Origin: Streptomyces sp. NBC_01571
GTDB lineage: Bacteria > Actinomycetota > Actinomycetes > Streptomycetales > Streptomycetaceae
DNA: 64,000 nt
Assembly (NCBI RefSeq): GCF_026339875.1
Contig: NZ_JAPEPZ010000001.1
Location: 2,480,001-2,544,000 of the forward strand
Direction of reading: 5' to 3'
The stretch's first letter is position 1. Every line of letters begins with the position of its first letter. Shown here one piece after another: positions 39,939 through 51,166 of this stretch. Below the pieces are notes generated by a model. The model made no database searches. It had not been told where the DNA came from and was given only the letters and a program-made list of their open reading frames with translations. The position numbers and the translations under genes were made by a program.

Positions 39939-41099
39939 TCATTCCCGCGCCAGCCCGAACCGTGCCCGCAGCCCCGTCCGTTCGTCCGCGGCCACCGCCG
40001 CCGCCCCGTCCGTCACCGTCTCGTACACGGACAGGATGTCGGCGCCGACGGTCGACCAGTCGAAGCGCCGTACGTGAGCGCTGCCCCGCACACGCAGCTC
40101 GGCGCGGCGCTCGGGGTCGCCGAGCAGGCGTACGGCGGAAGCGGCCAGCGCGTCCGCGTCCTCGTTGGCGAACAGTTCCCCGGCCGCTCCCTGGTCGAGC
40201 ACCTGGGCGAAGGCGTCGAGGTCGGAGGCGAGCACCGGCGCCCCCGCGGACATGGCCTCCACCAGGATGATCCCGAAGCTCTCGCCGCCGGTGTTGGGTG
40301 CCACGTACAGGTCGACGCTGCGCAGGAAGCGGGCCTTGTCCGCGTCGCTGATCATGCCGAGGAACTCGACGCGTGAACGCATCTCGGCGGGCAGCGACTC
40401 GACGGCCTCCTCCTCGTCGCCCCGGCCGGCGACCAGGAGTCTGGTCGACGGGCGTTCGGCGAGGATCTTCGGGAGTGCCTTCATGAGGACGGGCAGACCC
40501 TTGCGGGGCTCGTCGATGCGGCCGATGAACCCGAGGGTGTCGCCCTGCCACTCCTGCTGGGTCTTGGCGCGGGCGAAGAAGTCGACGTCGACGCCGTTCG
40601 GGATGACGACCGCGTCGCCGCCCAGGTGCTCGACGAGCGTGCGCCGCGCGTACTCGCTCACCGCGATCCGCGCGCTGATCTTCTCCAGCGCGGGCTGCAG
40701 GATCGGGTACGCGGCGATCATCGCCCGGGAGCGCGGGTTGGAGGTGTGGAAGGTGGCGACGATCGGCCCCTGCGCGGCCCAGCACGCGAGCAGTCCCAGG
40801 GACGGCGAGGTCGGTTCGTGGATGTGGATCACGTCGAAGGTGCCGTCGTGCAGCCAGCGCCGCACCCTGGCCGCCGACAGGAAGCCGAAGTTCAGGCGCG
40901 CCACGGAGCCGTTGTAGGGCACCGGGACCGCGCGGCCCGCCGAGACGACGTACGGCGGCAGGGGCGTCTCGTCGTCCGCGGGGGCGAGGACGGAGACCTC
41001 GTGCCCGAGGCGGATGAGGTGCTCGGCGAGGTCGCGGATGTGGAACTGGACGCCACCCGGCACGTCCCACGAGTACGGGCAGACGATGCCGATCTTCAC
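39939..41099 (-). CDS. pimA: phosphatidylinositol alpha-mannosyltransferase (PimA-type GT4)
   Basis: PimA adds the first mannose to phosphatidylinositol. The 386-aa GT-B enzyme starts MKIGIVCPYSWDVPGGVQFH and has HIHEPTSPSLGLL, GFIGRIDEPRKG and the nucleotide-sugar motif GESFGIILVEAMSAGAPV, a close match to mycobacterial PimA. The start GTG (41097-41099) overlaps the acyltransferase stop as GTGA. The genes pgsA, acyltransferase and pimA are all overlapped, the same order as in mycobacteria. Confidence 0.94.
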   Translation of the reverse strand: MKIGIVCPYSWDVPGGVQFHIRDLAEHLIRLGHEVSVLAPADDETPLPPYVVSAGRAVPVPYNGSVARLNFGFLSAARVRRWLHDGTFDVIHIHEPTSPSLGLLACWAAQGPIVATFHTSNPRSRAMIAAYPILQPALEKISARIAVSEYARRTLVEHLGGDAVVIPNGVDVDFFARAKTQQEWQGDTLGFIGRIDEPRKGLPVLMKALPKILAERPSTRLLVAGRGDEEEAVESLPAEMRSRVEFLGMISDADKARFLRSVDLYVAPNTGGESFGIILVEAMSAGAPVLASDLDAFAQVLDQGAAGELFANEDADALAASAVRLLGDPERRAELRVRGSAHVRRFDWSTVGADILSVYETVTDGAAAVAADERTGLRARFGLARE

Positions 41100-42022
41100 G
41101 GCCGCTCCCCGTCGGACGGTGCGGGGCGGGGCTCCAGATCAGCGAGCCACAGGCGCTGCAGCATGTGCCAGTCCTCCGGATGGTCGGAAATACCCGTGGC
41201 GAAGGCGTCGGCCAGCGCCTGTGTCATGACAGACGTCTTCTCGGCCCGGGTACCTGTCTCGGGGACCTCGACGGGGGGATGCACACGGCCCTGCATCACC
41301 GGTGAGTCGTCGTACCAGAGCGTCACCGGGAGGAGCAGCGCCCCGGTCTGCTGGGCCAGCAGCGCCGGGCCCGCGGGCATCCGGGTGGCCTCTCCGAAGA
41401 ACTTGACCTCGACGCCGGACGCGGACAGGTCGCGTTCGGCTACCAGACAGACCAGGCCTCCGTCGCGAAGCCGCCGGGCCAGGGTGCCGAACGCGGTGCC
41501 GCCGCTGTGCGGGAGGACCTCCATACCGAGGCCCTCGCGGTAGGCGACGAAGCGGTCGTACAGCGATTCCGGCTTGAGGCGCTCGGCCACGGTGGTGAAC
41601 GGCGTCTCCAGCTTGGTGGTGACCCACGCGCCCGCGAGGTCCCAGTTGCCCATGTGCGGGAGGGCGAGGACGACACCCCGGTCCGAGGCGATGCCGTCCG
41701 TCAGGTGGTGCACGTCCCTGGGGTCGAATCCGTCCCGCACGCGCTCCCGGCTCCAGGCGGGAAGGCGGAAGGACTCCATCCAGTAACGCAGGTAGGAGCG
41801 CATGCCCGCCCGGGAGAGTTCCGCGAGCCGCTCCGGGCCCGCGTCGGGCACCACGCGCGCGTAGTTGCTCTCCAGGCGCAGTACGCCCTTGCCGCGTTTC
41901 CTCCAGGCGGCGTCCGCAATGGCGCGGCCTAGACGTACGGCGACCGGCTCCGGGAGCGTCTTGACGGTGCTCCAGCCGAGCGCGTACGCCCCGTCCACCA
42001 GTCTGTCCTGGAGGCTGGTCAC
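41096..42022 (-). CDS. phosphatidylinositol mannoside acyltransferase (PatA-like)
   Basis: A 308-aa lipid A biosynthesis-type (LpxL/HtrB) acyltransferase with the catalytic HX4D motif in ALPHMGNWDLAG and the downstream AERDLSASGVEVKFFGE segment. In mycobacteria the equivalent PatA acylates mannose on PIM; the same is inferred here from the motif and the pgsA-acyltransferase-pimA order. The start GTG (42020-42022) overlaps the pgsA stop and its own stop overlaps the pimA start. The much longer open frame upstream lies over other genes and was discarded. Confidence 0.92.
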   Translation of the reverse strand: MTSLQDRLVDGAYALGWSTVKTLPEPVAVRLGRAIADAAWRKRGKGVLRLESNYARVVPDAGPERLAELSRAGMRSYLRYWMESFRLPAWSRERVRDGFDPRDVHHLTDGIASDRGVVLALPHMGNWDLAGAWVTTKLETPFTTVAERLKPESLYDRFVAYREGLGMEVLPHSGGTAFGTLARRLRDGGLVCLVAERDLSASGVEVKFFGEATRMPAGPALLAQQTGALLLPVTLWYDDSPVMQGRVHPPVEVPETGTRAEKTSVMTQALADAFATGISDHPEDWHMLQRLWLADLEPRPAPSDGERP

Positions 42023-42738
42023 GAGGTGGCCCCGCTGCTGTGCGCGGCGGCCGCGTCGGCCTCGGCGGACTCCCGGCGCACCGTGACGACGCGCTGGACC
42101 AGCGTGACCAGGCTGCCGACGGCGACGATCCACAGGGCGACGGGCAGCAGCCACTGGATGCCGGGCACCCCGAACTGGTGCAGCCCCGCGAGGCCCGCCG
42201 CGACCAGCGAGATCACCAGGCGTTCGGCGCGTTCCACCAGACCGTTGACGGCGACCGGCAGGCCGATCGACTCGCCGCGGGCTTTGGTGTACGAGACCAC
42301 CTGGCCGCTGGCCAGACAGAAGATCGAGACGGCGCAGAGCACGTTGTCGTCGCCGTTGCCCGCGTACCAGAGGGCGAAGCCGCCGAAGATGGCCCCGTCG
42401 GCGACCCGGTCGAGCGTGGAGTCCAGGAAGGCACCCCACCGGCTGGAGCGGCCGAGCTGGCGCGCCATGTTGCCGTCGACCAGGTCGGAGAAGACGAAGA
42501 GCGTGATGCCGATCGTGCCCCAGAAGAACTCTCCCCGGGGGTAGAAGACCAGCGCGCCCGCCATCACTCCGGCCGTGCCCAGGAGGGTGACCGTGTCGGG
42601 GCTCACCCCCCGGCGGATGAGAAACGCGGCGAACGGTGTGAGGACACGCGTGAAGAATGCACGCGCGTACTTGTTCAGCATGGCCTTCCCGAGGGTCGGT
42701 GTCGCCGGACGGCCCCTGCTGGCCCCCGGCTGGCCCAT
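42019..42738 (-). CDS. pgsA: CDP-alcohol phosphatidyltransferase (phosphatidylinositol phosphate synthase type)
   Basis: The enzyme transfers a phosphatidyl group from CDP-diacylglycerol to an alcohol, here probably inositol 1-phosphate. The protein has the full CDP-alcohol motif, DGNMARQLGRSSRWGAFLDS with the last Asp 4 residues on, in the second membrane segment, and five or six hydrophobic helices. The ATG at 42736-42738 gives 239 aa; an internal ATG at 42681 with GGGAAGG just upstream would give 220 aa and cannot be excluded. It leads the acyltransferase-pimA set and overlaps it. Confidence 0.88.
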   Translation of the reverse strand: MGQPGASRGRPATPTLGKAMLNKYARAFFTRVLTPFAAFLIRRGVSPDTVTLLGTAGVMAGALVFYPRGEFFWGTIGITLFVFSDLVDGNMARQLGRSSRWGAFLDSTLDRVADGAIFGGFALWYAGNGDDNVLCAVSIFCLASGQVVSYTKARGESIGLPVAVNGLVERAERLVISLVAAGLAGLHQFGVPGIQWLLPVALWIVAVGSLVTLVQRVVTVRRESAEADAAAAHSSGATS

Positions 42739-42980
42739 CGTAGTCACGCGCGCGGATGTGCGACGGTCGGGCACCCGCACCCCGTGTCACGCGGGACACC
42801 CCGGGCGGCACGGCGCGATCGCGTCCGCCGTATGGACGCACCGTGACGCGAGTGCAAAGCTCGAAGTCACCGCGGGCGTCATCGGAGCCGTACCGCTGGG
42901 GGTACCCCGGACCTGGTTCCGGGGCAGGATCCGTCGTGCCCGCGCCCACAGAGACCTCACCGTGCACGGGAGGCAAGGCC

Positions 42981-45179
42981 ATGGGCGACAAGGCGAACAC
43001 ACACCCCGGAGCCGCCGGCAGGGCTACGGCGGCCGACCACCCCGCGTCCGTACGGAATGTGGTGCTGGTCGGCCACAGCGGATCGGGCAAGACGACTTTG
43101 GTGGAGGCTCTCGCGCTGACCGCGGGAGCCGTGAACCGGGCGGGCCGGGTGGAGGACGGCACCGCCGTATCCGACTACGACGAGATCGAGCACCGGCAGC
43201 AGCGCTCGGTGCAGCTCTCCCTGGTACCCGTCGCATGGGACGGGTACAAGATCAACATCCTCGACACCCCCGGATACGCCGACTTCGTCGGGGAGCTCAG
43301 GGCCGGTCTGCGCGCCGCGGACGCGGCCCTCTTCGTGGTCTCGGCCTCGGACGGCGTGGACGGCTCGACCCGGATGGTCTGGGACGAGTGCGCGGCGGTC
43401 GGCATGCCGCGGGCCATCGTGGTCACCCACCTCGAATCGGCCCGCGCCGACTTCGACGCGATGACCAGGATCTGCGCGGAGGCCTTCGGCGCCGACGACC
43501 CCGACGCCGTACTGCCGCTCTACCTGCCGCTGCACGGAGAGTCGGGCCCCGACGGGCACGCGCCGGTGACCGGGTTGATCGGGCTGCTGTCGCAGCGGCT
43601 GTTCGACTACTCGTCCGGCGAGCGCGAGGAGGCCGAGCCGGTGGACGGGCAGCTGCCGCTGATCGCGGAGGCGCGCAACCGGCTGATCGAGGGGATCATC
43701 GCCGAAAGCGAGGACGAGACCCTCATGGACCGCTATCTGGGCGGCGAGGAGATCGATTTCAAGACACTGGTGCAGGATCTGGAGCGGGCCGTGGCGCGCG
43801 GGGCGTTCTTCCCCGTGCTGGCCGCCGCGCCCGCCGCCGAGGGCGCCCGGCAGGGTCTCGGCACGGTCGAGCTCCTGGAGCTCGTCACCGGCGGCTTCCC
43901 GACCCCGCTGGAGCGCGCGGCACCCACGGTGACCACGCCGGACGGCGCGGCGCGGGAGGTCAGGGCCTGCGACCCGGACGGGCCGCTGGTGGCGGAGGTC
44001 GTGAAGACGGCGAGCGACCCCTACGTCGGCCGGGTCTCGCTCGTCCGCGTCTTCTCCGGCACCCTGCGCCCCGACGAGACGGTGCACGTCTCCGGACACG
44101 GGCTCACCGACCGCGGCCACGAGGACCACGACGTCGACGAACGCGTGGGCGCGCTGTCCGCGCCGTTCGGCAAACAGCAGCGCGCCCTCACCCACTGCAT
44201 CGCGGGCGACCTGGCGTGCGTGGCGAAGCTCAACCGGGCGGAGACCGGGGACACGCTCTCGGCCAAGGACGACCCGCTGCTGATGGAACCGTGGCAGATG
44301 CCCGACCCGCTGCTGCCACTCGCCATCCAGGCCCACAGCAAGGCCGACGAGGACAAGCTCTCGCAGGGTCTCGGCCGGCTGGTCGCCGAGGACCCCACCA
44401 TGCGCCTGGAACAGAACCAGCACACCCACCAGGTGGTCCTGTGGTGTCTGGGCGAGGCGCACGCGGACGTCGCCCTGGAACGGCTGCGCAGCCGGTACGG
44501 CGTCCAGGTCGACGTGGTCCCGCACAAGGTTTCCCTGCGGGAGACGTTCGCGGCCAGGTCCGCGGGGCGCGGGCGCCATGTGAAGCAGTCCGGCGGCCAC
44601 GGCCAGTACGCGATCTGCGAGATCGAGGTCGAACCCCTCCCGAACGGGTCGGGCATCGAGTTCGTGGACAAGGTCGTCGGCGGGGCCGTGCCACGGCAGT
44701 TCATCCCGTCCGTCGAGAAGGGCGTGCGCGCCCAGGCGGCCCGGGGCGTGGCCGCGGGCCATCCGCTCATCGACGTACGGATCACCCTGCTCGACGGCAA
44801 GGCGCACTCGGTGGACTCCTCCGACGCCGCCTTCCAGACCGCGGGCGCGCTGGCGCTGCGCGAGGCCGCCGCCGAGGCGAGGATCCATCTGCTGGAGCCG
44901 GTCGCCGAGGTGACCGTCATGGTCGGCGACGACTACGTGGGCGCCGTCATGAGCGACCTGTCGGGGCGGCGTGGCCGGGTCGTCGGCACGGAGCAGACGA
45001 GCGGCGGCCGCACGCTCGTACGGGCCGAGGTGCCGGAGATGGAGATCGGGCGGTACGCCGTCGATCTGCGCTCGCTCTCGCACGGCACCGCGCGTTTCCA
45101 GCGCAGTTACGCGCGGCACGAGCCTATGCCGCCGCAGATCGCCGAGAGGATGCGCGAACAGACGCGGGAGGCCTCGTAA
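42981..45179 (+). CDS. EF-G-like GTPase family protein (EF-G2 type) with altered G motifs
   Basis: The 732-aa protein has the five-domain EF-G layout. Its G1 loop is GHSGSGKTT (31-39) and G3 is DTPG (95-98), but G4, normally NKxD, reads THLE (149-152), and the switch I RGIT segment is replaced by QQRSVQL. Domain IV is present (RHVKQSGGHGQYA). Mycobacterial EF-G2, a similar protein, lacks ribosome-dependent GTPase activity, so this is probably not the translocase. The ATG at 42981 has GGGAGG upstream (42968-42973); the earlier open frame lacks support. Confidence 0.9.
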   Translation: MGDKANTHPGAAGRATAADHPASVRNVVLVGHSGSGKTTLVEALALTAGAVNRAGRVEDGTAVSDYDEIEHRQQRSVQLSLVPVAWDGYKINILDTPGYADFVGELRAGLRAADAALFVVSASDGVDGSTRMVWDECAAVGMPRAIVVTHLESARADFDAMTRICAEAFGADDPDAVLPLYLPLHGESGPDGHAPVTGLIGLLSQRLFDYSSGEREEAEPVDGQLPLIAEARNRLIEGIIAESEDETLMDRYLGGEEIDFKTLVQDLERAVARGAFFPVLAAAPAAEGARQGLGTVELLELVTGGFPTPLERAAPTVTTPDGAAREVRACDPDGPLVAEVVKTASDPYVGRVSLVRVFSGTLRPDETVHVSGHGLTDRGHEDHDVDERVGALSAPFGKQQRALTHCIAGDLACVAKLNRAETGDTLSAKDDPLLMEPWQMPDPLLPLAIQAHSKADEDKLSQGLGRLVAEDPTMRLEQNQHTHQVVLWCLGEAHADVALERLRSRYGVQVDVVPHKVSLRETFAARSAGRGRHVKQSGGHGQYAICEIEVEPLPNGSGIEFVDKVVGGAVPRQFIPSVEKGVRAQAARGVAAGHPLIDVRITLLDGKAHSVDSSDAAFQTAGALALREAAAEARIHLLEPVAEVTVMVGDDYVGAVMSDLSGRRGRVVGTEQTSGGRTLVRAEVPEMEIGRYAVDLRSLSHGTARFQRSYARHEPMPPQIAERMREQTREAS

Positions 45180-45389
45180 TTCACACCGGACAGGCTTCGG
45201 TTCACCCTCGGCGGGCGGCTTCGGCCGTCCGCCGACGAAGGCCGCCGCCTGCCGATACGCTGATGACCTGATCAAGCTGATGGCTGATGACGTGGCGAGT
45301 CGATCACCATGACAGGCTGATCAACAGGTGTGCGGGGCAGGGAAGTCGGGAAAAGCCGCAGAAGCGACACCGCGGCGATGGGGGCGGGA

Positions 45390-47099
45390 ATGACGGTTCC
45401 AACCGGTTTCGAGGACATCTTCGGGCCACAGGTGCCACGTTCGGGTTCGGACGAGATGGCGACCTACGCCCTGGCCTCGGCCGCGTACCGGGACGACGAG
45501 GTCGGGAAGATCCTCGAGGCCAACAACGAGTGGCACGAGTCGAAGGTCAGCCCGAGCCGCAAGTGGGCGACGATCTTCCGGCCCAACCTCGGCGAGGCCT
45601 TCGCCCAGTCCGTGGTGAACCGGATGCTGGGTGTCGGCCGCAAGCCGGTCGTCCAGTCCTTCGGCATCGAGCCGCAGGCGGTGGTCGAGCACTGTCTGGC
45701 GGCCAACCGCCTCCGCAGGGAGCGCGACACCCGCCTCACGGTCGTGATGGCGGTCTGCGGCCTGCTCTTCCTGCCGGGCCTCCTGCTGTGGCTGCTGGTC
45801 TTCCAGATACGGACCGCCGTCTCCAAGCGCGAGGACAAGCGTGCCTCCGCCCTCGCCACCGCTCTCCTCGTCGCCGTGGGCGTCGTCGCCGTGATCGCCA
45901 TGATCCGGCTGCCCTTCACCGGTCCCCTGGCCTGGTACGTGCGGGGCGCGATCGTCGCCCCGGTCGTCGGCTGGCTGCTGGCGAAGCAGATCTGCGAGCG
46001 CACCGCGAAGGACCTGCGCGCCCGCTGGAACAACCTCCTGTCCGGCAGCACCGTGGGCGCCCGGGTCCCCGAGTCCGTCCCCAGCAGCCCCGGCGACACC
46101 CGGGCCGAGCGGCTGCGTCAGGCGTTCGGCGAGCTGCGGGACGAGCAGCGGTCGAACTCGGTCTTCTACGCCGGCCCCAAGGGCATCCTCGGCATGGGTA
46201 CGCGCTGGGGGCACTGGCACCTCGCCGAGGATCTGGTGCCGGTCGTCTCGGACCAGGTGCAGAAGGTGGGGTCGCTCAGCGCGGAGCTCGCCAAGCACCT
46301 GGTGCCGCCCCCGGAGATCAACAGGTTCCAGAGCTTCGACGTCGTGAGCGCCATCGAGCGGGCGCTGGAGCGGCTCAACACGAGCCCGCTGACCACGGGC
46401 GGTTTCCCCAAGCCCGAGATCCGGCACTGGGTCGTCACGCACATCCCGGCGACCGCCAAGGAGGTCACGCGCCCGAGCGGCAGCACGGCTCACCAGGTCA
46501 ACCTCCAGCAGATACGGGACATCTGCAACAAGCAGCAGTACAACAGCGGCCAGCGGCACTACCTCGGGGTCCAGTGGACCCTCTTCGACGGCCAGTTGGT
46601 GATCAGCATGCTCGTCTCGGTGACGGTGCTGCACAAGACCCTGCGCATCGAACTCACCGGCCACGCCCTGGGACCGGTCAACGGCCTGTTCATGGGGAAG
46701 CCGGCGGCCAAGGAGAAGAAGGTCGCCAAGACGGTCAAGTTCTGGGAGACCCGCACGGTGAAGCTCCCGCTGGTCGGCAACGACGAGGTCGTACGGCTCG
46801 CGGCCCGCGCCCCGTTCACCTGGTACCCGCCGTTCCTGAACTGGCTCGGCGGCTCGCTGACGCTTCCCGAACCCTTCGGACTGCGGCACGCCTGGGCCGA
46901 CCAGCCCTGGAAGAACCGCTTCATGACCGACGACGTCCTGCGCTCCGCGACCCCCGTGCTCCGTGTCGTGCACGAGGCGGTCATCGAGTTCCTCAAGGGC
47001 CACAACGTGGACACCACGAAGTTCGACGGCCGCACGTCCGTGCTCAGCGGCGCGGTACAGGACCCGACACCGAAGAAGGACGACGTCTACGACGCGTAG
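45390..47099 (+). CDS. large conserved Streptomyces membrane protein of unknown function
   Basis: A 569-aa protein. An N-terminal soluble segment of about 120 residues precedes two to three hydrophobic stretches (LTVVMAVCGLLFLPGLLLWL; ALATALLVAVGVVAVIAMI; WYVRGAIVAPVVGWLL), then about 370 soluble residues with no motif I recognise, including SVFYAGPKGILGMGTRWGHW. The ATG at 45390 follows a GGGGGCGGG stretch; an ATG at 45378 is less well placed. It follows the EF-G-like gene by about 210 bases. A degenerate repeat array lies downstream. Confidence 0.82.
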   Translation: MTVPTGFEDIFGPQVPRSGSDEMATYALASAAYRDDEVGKILEANNEWHESKVSPSRKWATIFRPNLGEAFAQSVVNRMLGVGRKPVVQSFGIEPQAVVEHCLAANRLRRERDTRLTVVMAVCGLLFLPGLLLWLLVFQIRTAVSKREDKRASALATALLVAVGVVAVIAMIRLPFTGPLAWYVRGAIVAPVVGWLLAKQICERTAKDLRARWNNLLSGSTVGARVPESVPSSPGDTRAERLRQAFGELRDEQRSNSVFYAGPKGILGMGTRWGHWHLAEDLVPVVSDQVQKVGSLSAELAKHLVPPPEINRFQSFDVVSAIERALERLNTSPLTTGGFPKPEIRHWVVTHIPATAKEVTRPSGSTAHQVNLQQIRDICNKQQYNSGQRHYLGVQWTLFDGQLVISMLVSVTVLHKTLRIELTGHALGPVNGLFMGKPAAKEKKVAKTVKFWETRTVKLPLVGNDEVVRLAARAPFTWYPPFLNWLGGSLTLPEPFGLRHAWADQPWKNRFMTDDVLRSATPVLRVVHEAVIEFLKGHNVDTTKFDGRTSVLSGAVQDPTPKKDDVYDA

Positions 47100-47139
47100 G
47101 CCTCCGGCGGCTCAGCAGGAGGCGGCGGCTCCCGTGCGC

Positions 47140-47590
47140 GCCGTCACGGGGCGCGGACGGGCGCCGTGCTCGCCGGGGGCGGGCGCGGGCGGGCGCCGCG
47201 CGGGTCCCGGGCGGGTGCCGTTCGGGTCAGGCGCGGGCGCCGTGCGGGGCGAAGTGCGGGGCGCGGACGGGCGCCGTACGGAGCACGGCCGGCGCCGCAC
47301 AGGTCACGAGCGGGCGCCGTGCAGGGCTGAGTGCGGGACACAGGCAGGCGCCGTACGGAGCACGGCCGGGCGCCGTACGAGTCACGAGCGGGCGCCGCAC
47401 GGAGCACGGGCAGGCGCCCGCACGAGTCACGAGCGGGCCGTACGGAGCACGGGCAGGCGCCCGCACAAGTCACGAGCGGGGCGCCGTACTGAGCACGGCC
47501 GGGCGTCGTACTAGTCACGATCGGGCTTTACCTAGCACGGGCAGGCGCCGCACGAGTCACGAGCGGGCCGTGCCGGGCGACGTGCGGGGC
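47140..47590. repeat. degenerate tandem repeat array in a 612-bp intergenic gap
   Basis: Between 47100 and 47711 there is no supported gene. The sequence is dominated by alternating short blocks: GGCGCCGTACGGAGCACGG and CGCACGAGTCACGAGCGGG. The combined unit is about 45 bases, with clear copies near 47268, 47345, 47394, 47440, 47484 and 47530, and looser ones upstream. Reading frames through it give repeated TSHERA-type peptides and are artefacts. Confidence 0.75.
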
Positions 47591-47711
47591 ACGTGCACGC
47601 GCCGTGCCAGGCGTGGGCGTGCGCCGTGCGGGGCGCCGGGGCCGGCCCGTGGGAGCGGTCGGGGCGTGGATTCCCACGCCCCCTTTCCGCGCCCTTACGG
47701 GCCCGGCAGGG

Positions 47712-48260
47712 CTACGGCTTGGGCCAGGCCTCCGCGAGCATCTTGCGGGTGTCCGCGAGCAGTTGGGGCAGGACCTTGGTGTGACCGACGACCGGCATGA
47801 AGTTGGTGTCGCCGCCCCAGCGGGGCACGACGTGCTGGTGGAGGTGGGCGGCGATACCCGCGCCGGCCACAGTCCCCTGGTTCATGCCGATGTTGAAGCC
47901 GTGCGCACCGGACGCGGCCCGCAGCGCGGTCATGGCCTGCTTGGTCAGCTCGCCGAGCTCGGCGGTCTCCGGGCCGGTCAGGTCGGTGTAGTCCGCGACA
48001 TGGCGGTAGGGCACGACCATGAGATGGCCGCCGTTGTACGGGTAGAGGTTGAGCACCGCGTACACCTGCTCACCGCGCCTGACGATGAGCCCGTCCTCGT
48101 CGGACTTGGCAGGGATCGAGCAGAACGGACAGCCGTCATCGGCCCCCGGGCCGGTGGGCTTGTTCTCGCCCTGGATGTAGGCCATCCGGTGGGGCGTCCA
48201 CAAGCGCTGGAACGCGTCCTGCGTCCCCACTCCGATCTGCTGCTCCGGCTCACTCGTCAT
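47712..48260 (-). CDS. HIT-family protein, probable Ap4A phosphorylase
   Basis: The 182-aa protein has the HIT motif HLHQHVVPRW and the zinc-type CPFC pair near residue 44, with NLYPYNGGHLMVVPYRHVADY between them. It closely resembles M. tuberculosis Rv2613c, reported to be a diadenosine tetraphosphate phosphorylase, and that gene also lies between thrS and pgsA. The ATG at 48258-48260 has no clear ribosome binding site, so leaderless translation or a nearby alternative start (ATG at 48272) is possible. Confidence 0.9.
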   Translation of the reverse strand: MTSEPEQQIGVGTQDAFQRLWTPHRMAYIQGENKPTGPGADDGCPFCSIPAKSDEDGLIVRRGEQVYAVLNLYPYNGGHLMVVPYRHVADYTDLTGPETAELGELTKQAMTALRAASGAHGFNIGMNQGTVAGAGIAAHLHQHVVPRWGGDTNFMPVVGHTKVLPQLLADTRKMLAEAWPKP

Positions 48261-48339
48261 GTGGTGCAGCATATTGCTTCGCCCGTTCGCGGCGTGTCGG
48301 CGGGGCTCGCCCGAATGCGCCCCGGGCCAAGCTGGGCCT

Positions 48340-48996
48340 GTGGACGACGACAGCCCGCAGGCCCGCTGGGAACGGCGCACCGAGGTCCCGCTCGGTCTGT
48401 GCTCGCTGCTGTTTCTCACCGCCTACGCGGTGCTGGTCCTGGGCCACGGTCTGCCGCCCGCCGCGCGGGACGCGTGCCTGGCCGCGATGCTGGCCGCCTG
48501 GGGTCTGTTCCTGGTCGACTACGGAGTGCGCTGGCGGCTGAGCGGCCAGGGGCCCCGCTTCGTACCGGCCCACTGGCTGGACACGCTGGTGCTCGTCCTG
48601 CCCCTGCTGCGCCCGCTGCGCGTCGTCAAGGTGTACGAGGCCGTGCAGCGCCGTCGCGGACAGCCCCGTCTCGCCCTGCACGCGCGCGTGGTCTTCTACG
48701 CGGGTCTGTCGGTGCTGCTGCTCGGCTTCGCCGGGGCTCTCGCCGTCTACCAGCAGGAGCACTCGGCACCGCACGCGACGATCCGCACCTTCGGGGACTC
48801 GGTGTGGTGGACGTGCTCCACCCTCGCGACGGTGGGTTACGGGGACGCCGTCCCGGTGACCCGGCTGGGACGCACGATCGCGGTGGGTCTGATGGCGTGC
48901 GGTCTGGCGCTGCTCGGCGCGGTCACAGGGTCGTTCTCGTCGTGGCTGCTGCACGTCTTCGCGCGCGAGGACGACGAGAGGCCCCCGGGGTTCTGA
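48340..48996 (+). CDS. voltage-gated-type potassium channel protein
   Basis: The 218-aa protein has several hydrophobic helices, a basic S4-like segment (LRPLRVVKVYEAVQRRR), a pore helix with STLATVGYGDAVPVT, the K+ selectivity filter, and a final membrane helix. It is a small six-helix channel with little cytoplasmic tail. The GTG at 48340 is the start; an ATG further upstream would place coding sequence over the HIT promoter and is unlikely. Its stop codon lies inside the loop of the hairpin terminator. Confidence 0.88.
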   Translation: MDDDSPQARWERRTEVPLGLCSLLFLTAYAVLVLGHGLPPAARDACLAAMLAAWGLFLVDYGVRWRLSGQGPRFVPAHWLDTLVLVLPLLRPLRVVKVYEAVQRRRGQPRLALHARVVFYAGLSVLLLGFAGALAVYQQEHSAPHATIRTFGDSVWWTCSTLATVGYGDAVPVTRLGRTIAVGLMACGLALLGAVTGSFSSWLLHVFAREDDERPPGF

Positions 48997-49010
48997 ACTC
49001 CCCGGGGGCC
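48980..49010. terminator. hairpin overlapping the K+ channel stop codon
   Basis: An 11-bp stem (48980-48990 with 49000-49010) forms around a loop that contains the TGA stop at 48994-48996. It sits between the convergent channel gene and thrS. A translating ribosome reaching the stop would cover the left arm, so termination and translation may interact. Confidence 0.75.
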
Positions 49011-49021
49011 CCTCGCCGTGT

Positions 49022-49072
49022 GCGTCGGATCACTCTCCGCGTCGGATCGCTCTCCGCGTCGGATCACTCCGC
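49022..49072. repeat. 17-bp tandem repeat x3 before the thrS stop
   Basis: Three adjacent units of GCGTCGGATCACTCTCC start at 49022, 49039 and 49056, the second with one change and the third diverging at its 3' end. They lie in the short gap between the hairpin and the thrS stop codon at 49076-49078. Confidence 0.8.
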
Positions 49073-49075
49073 GCG

Positions 49076-51061
<1,986 letters not shown>

Positions 51062-51166
51062 CGGACTCTCCTGCCTGAAGGTGGGCGCGCCGCGACACGC
51101 GGGCGCAGACAGGAATCGTACCGAGCCGAGGCCCCCCTCCGCGAAACGGTTCCCGCCGGTCCGGGC

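Noticed and set aside
46963..47514. 183-aa plus-strand ORF with TSHERA-type repeats at 46963-47514
   Set aside because: It begins inside the membrane protein gene in another frame and its repeated peptide is just the translation of the degenerate DNA repeat; no ribosome binding site.
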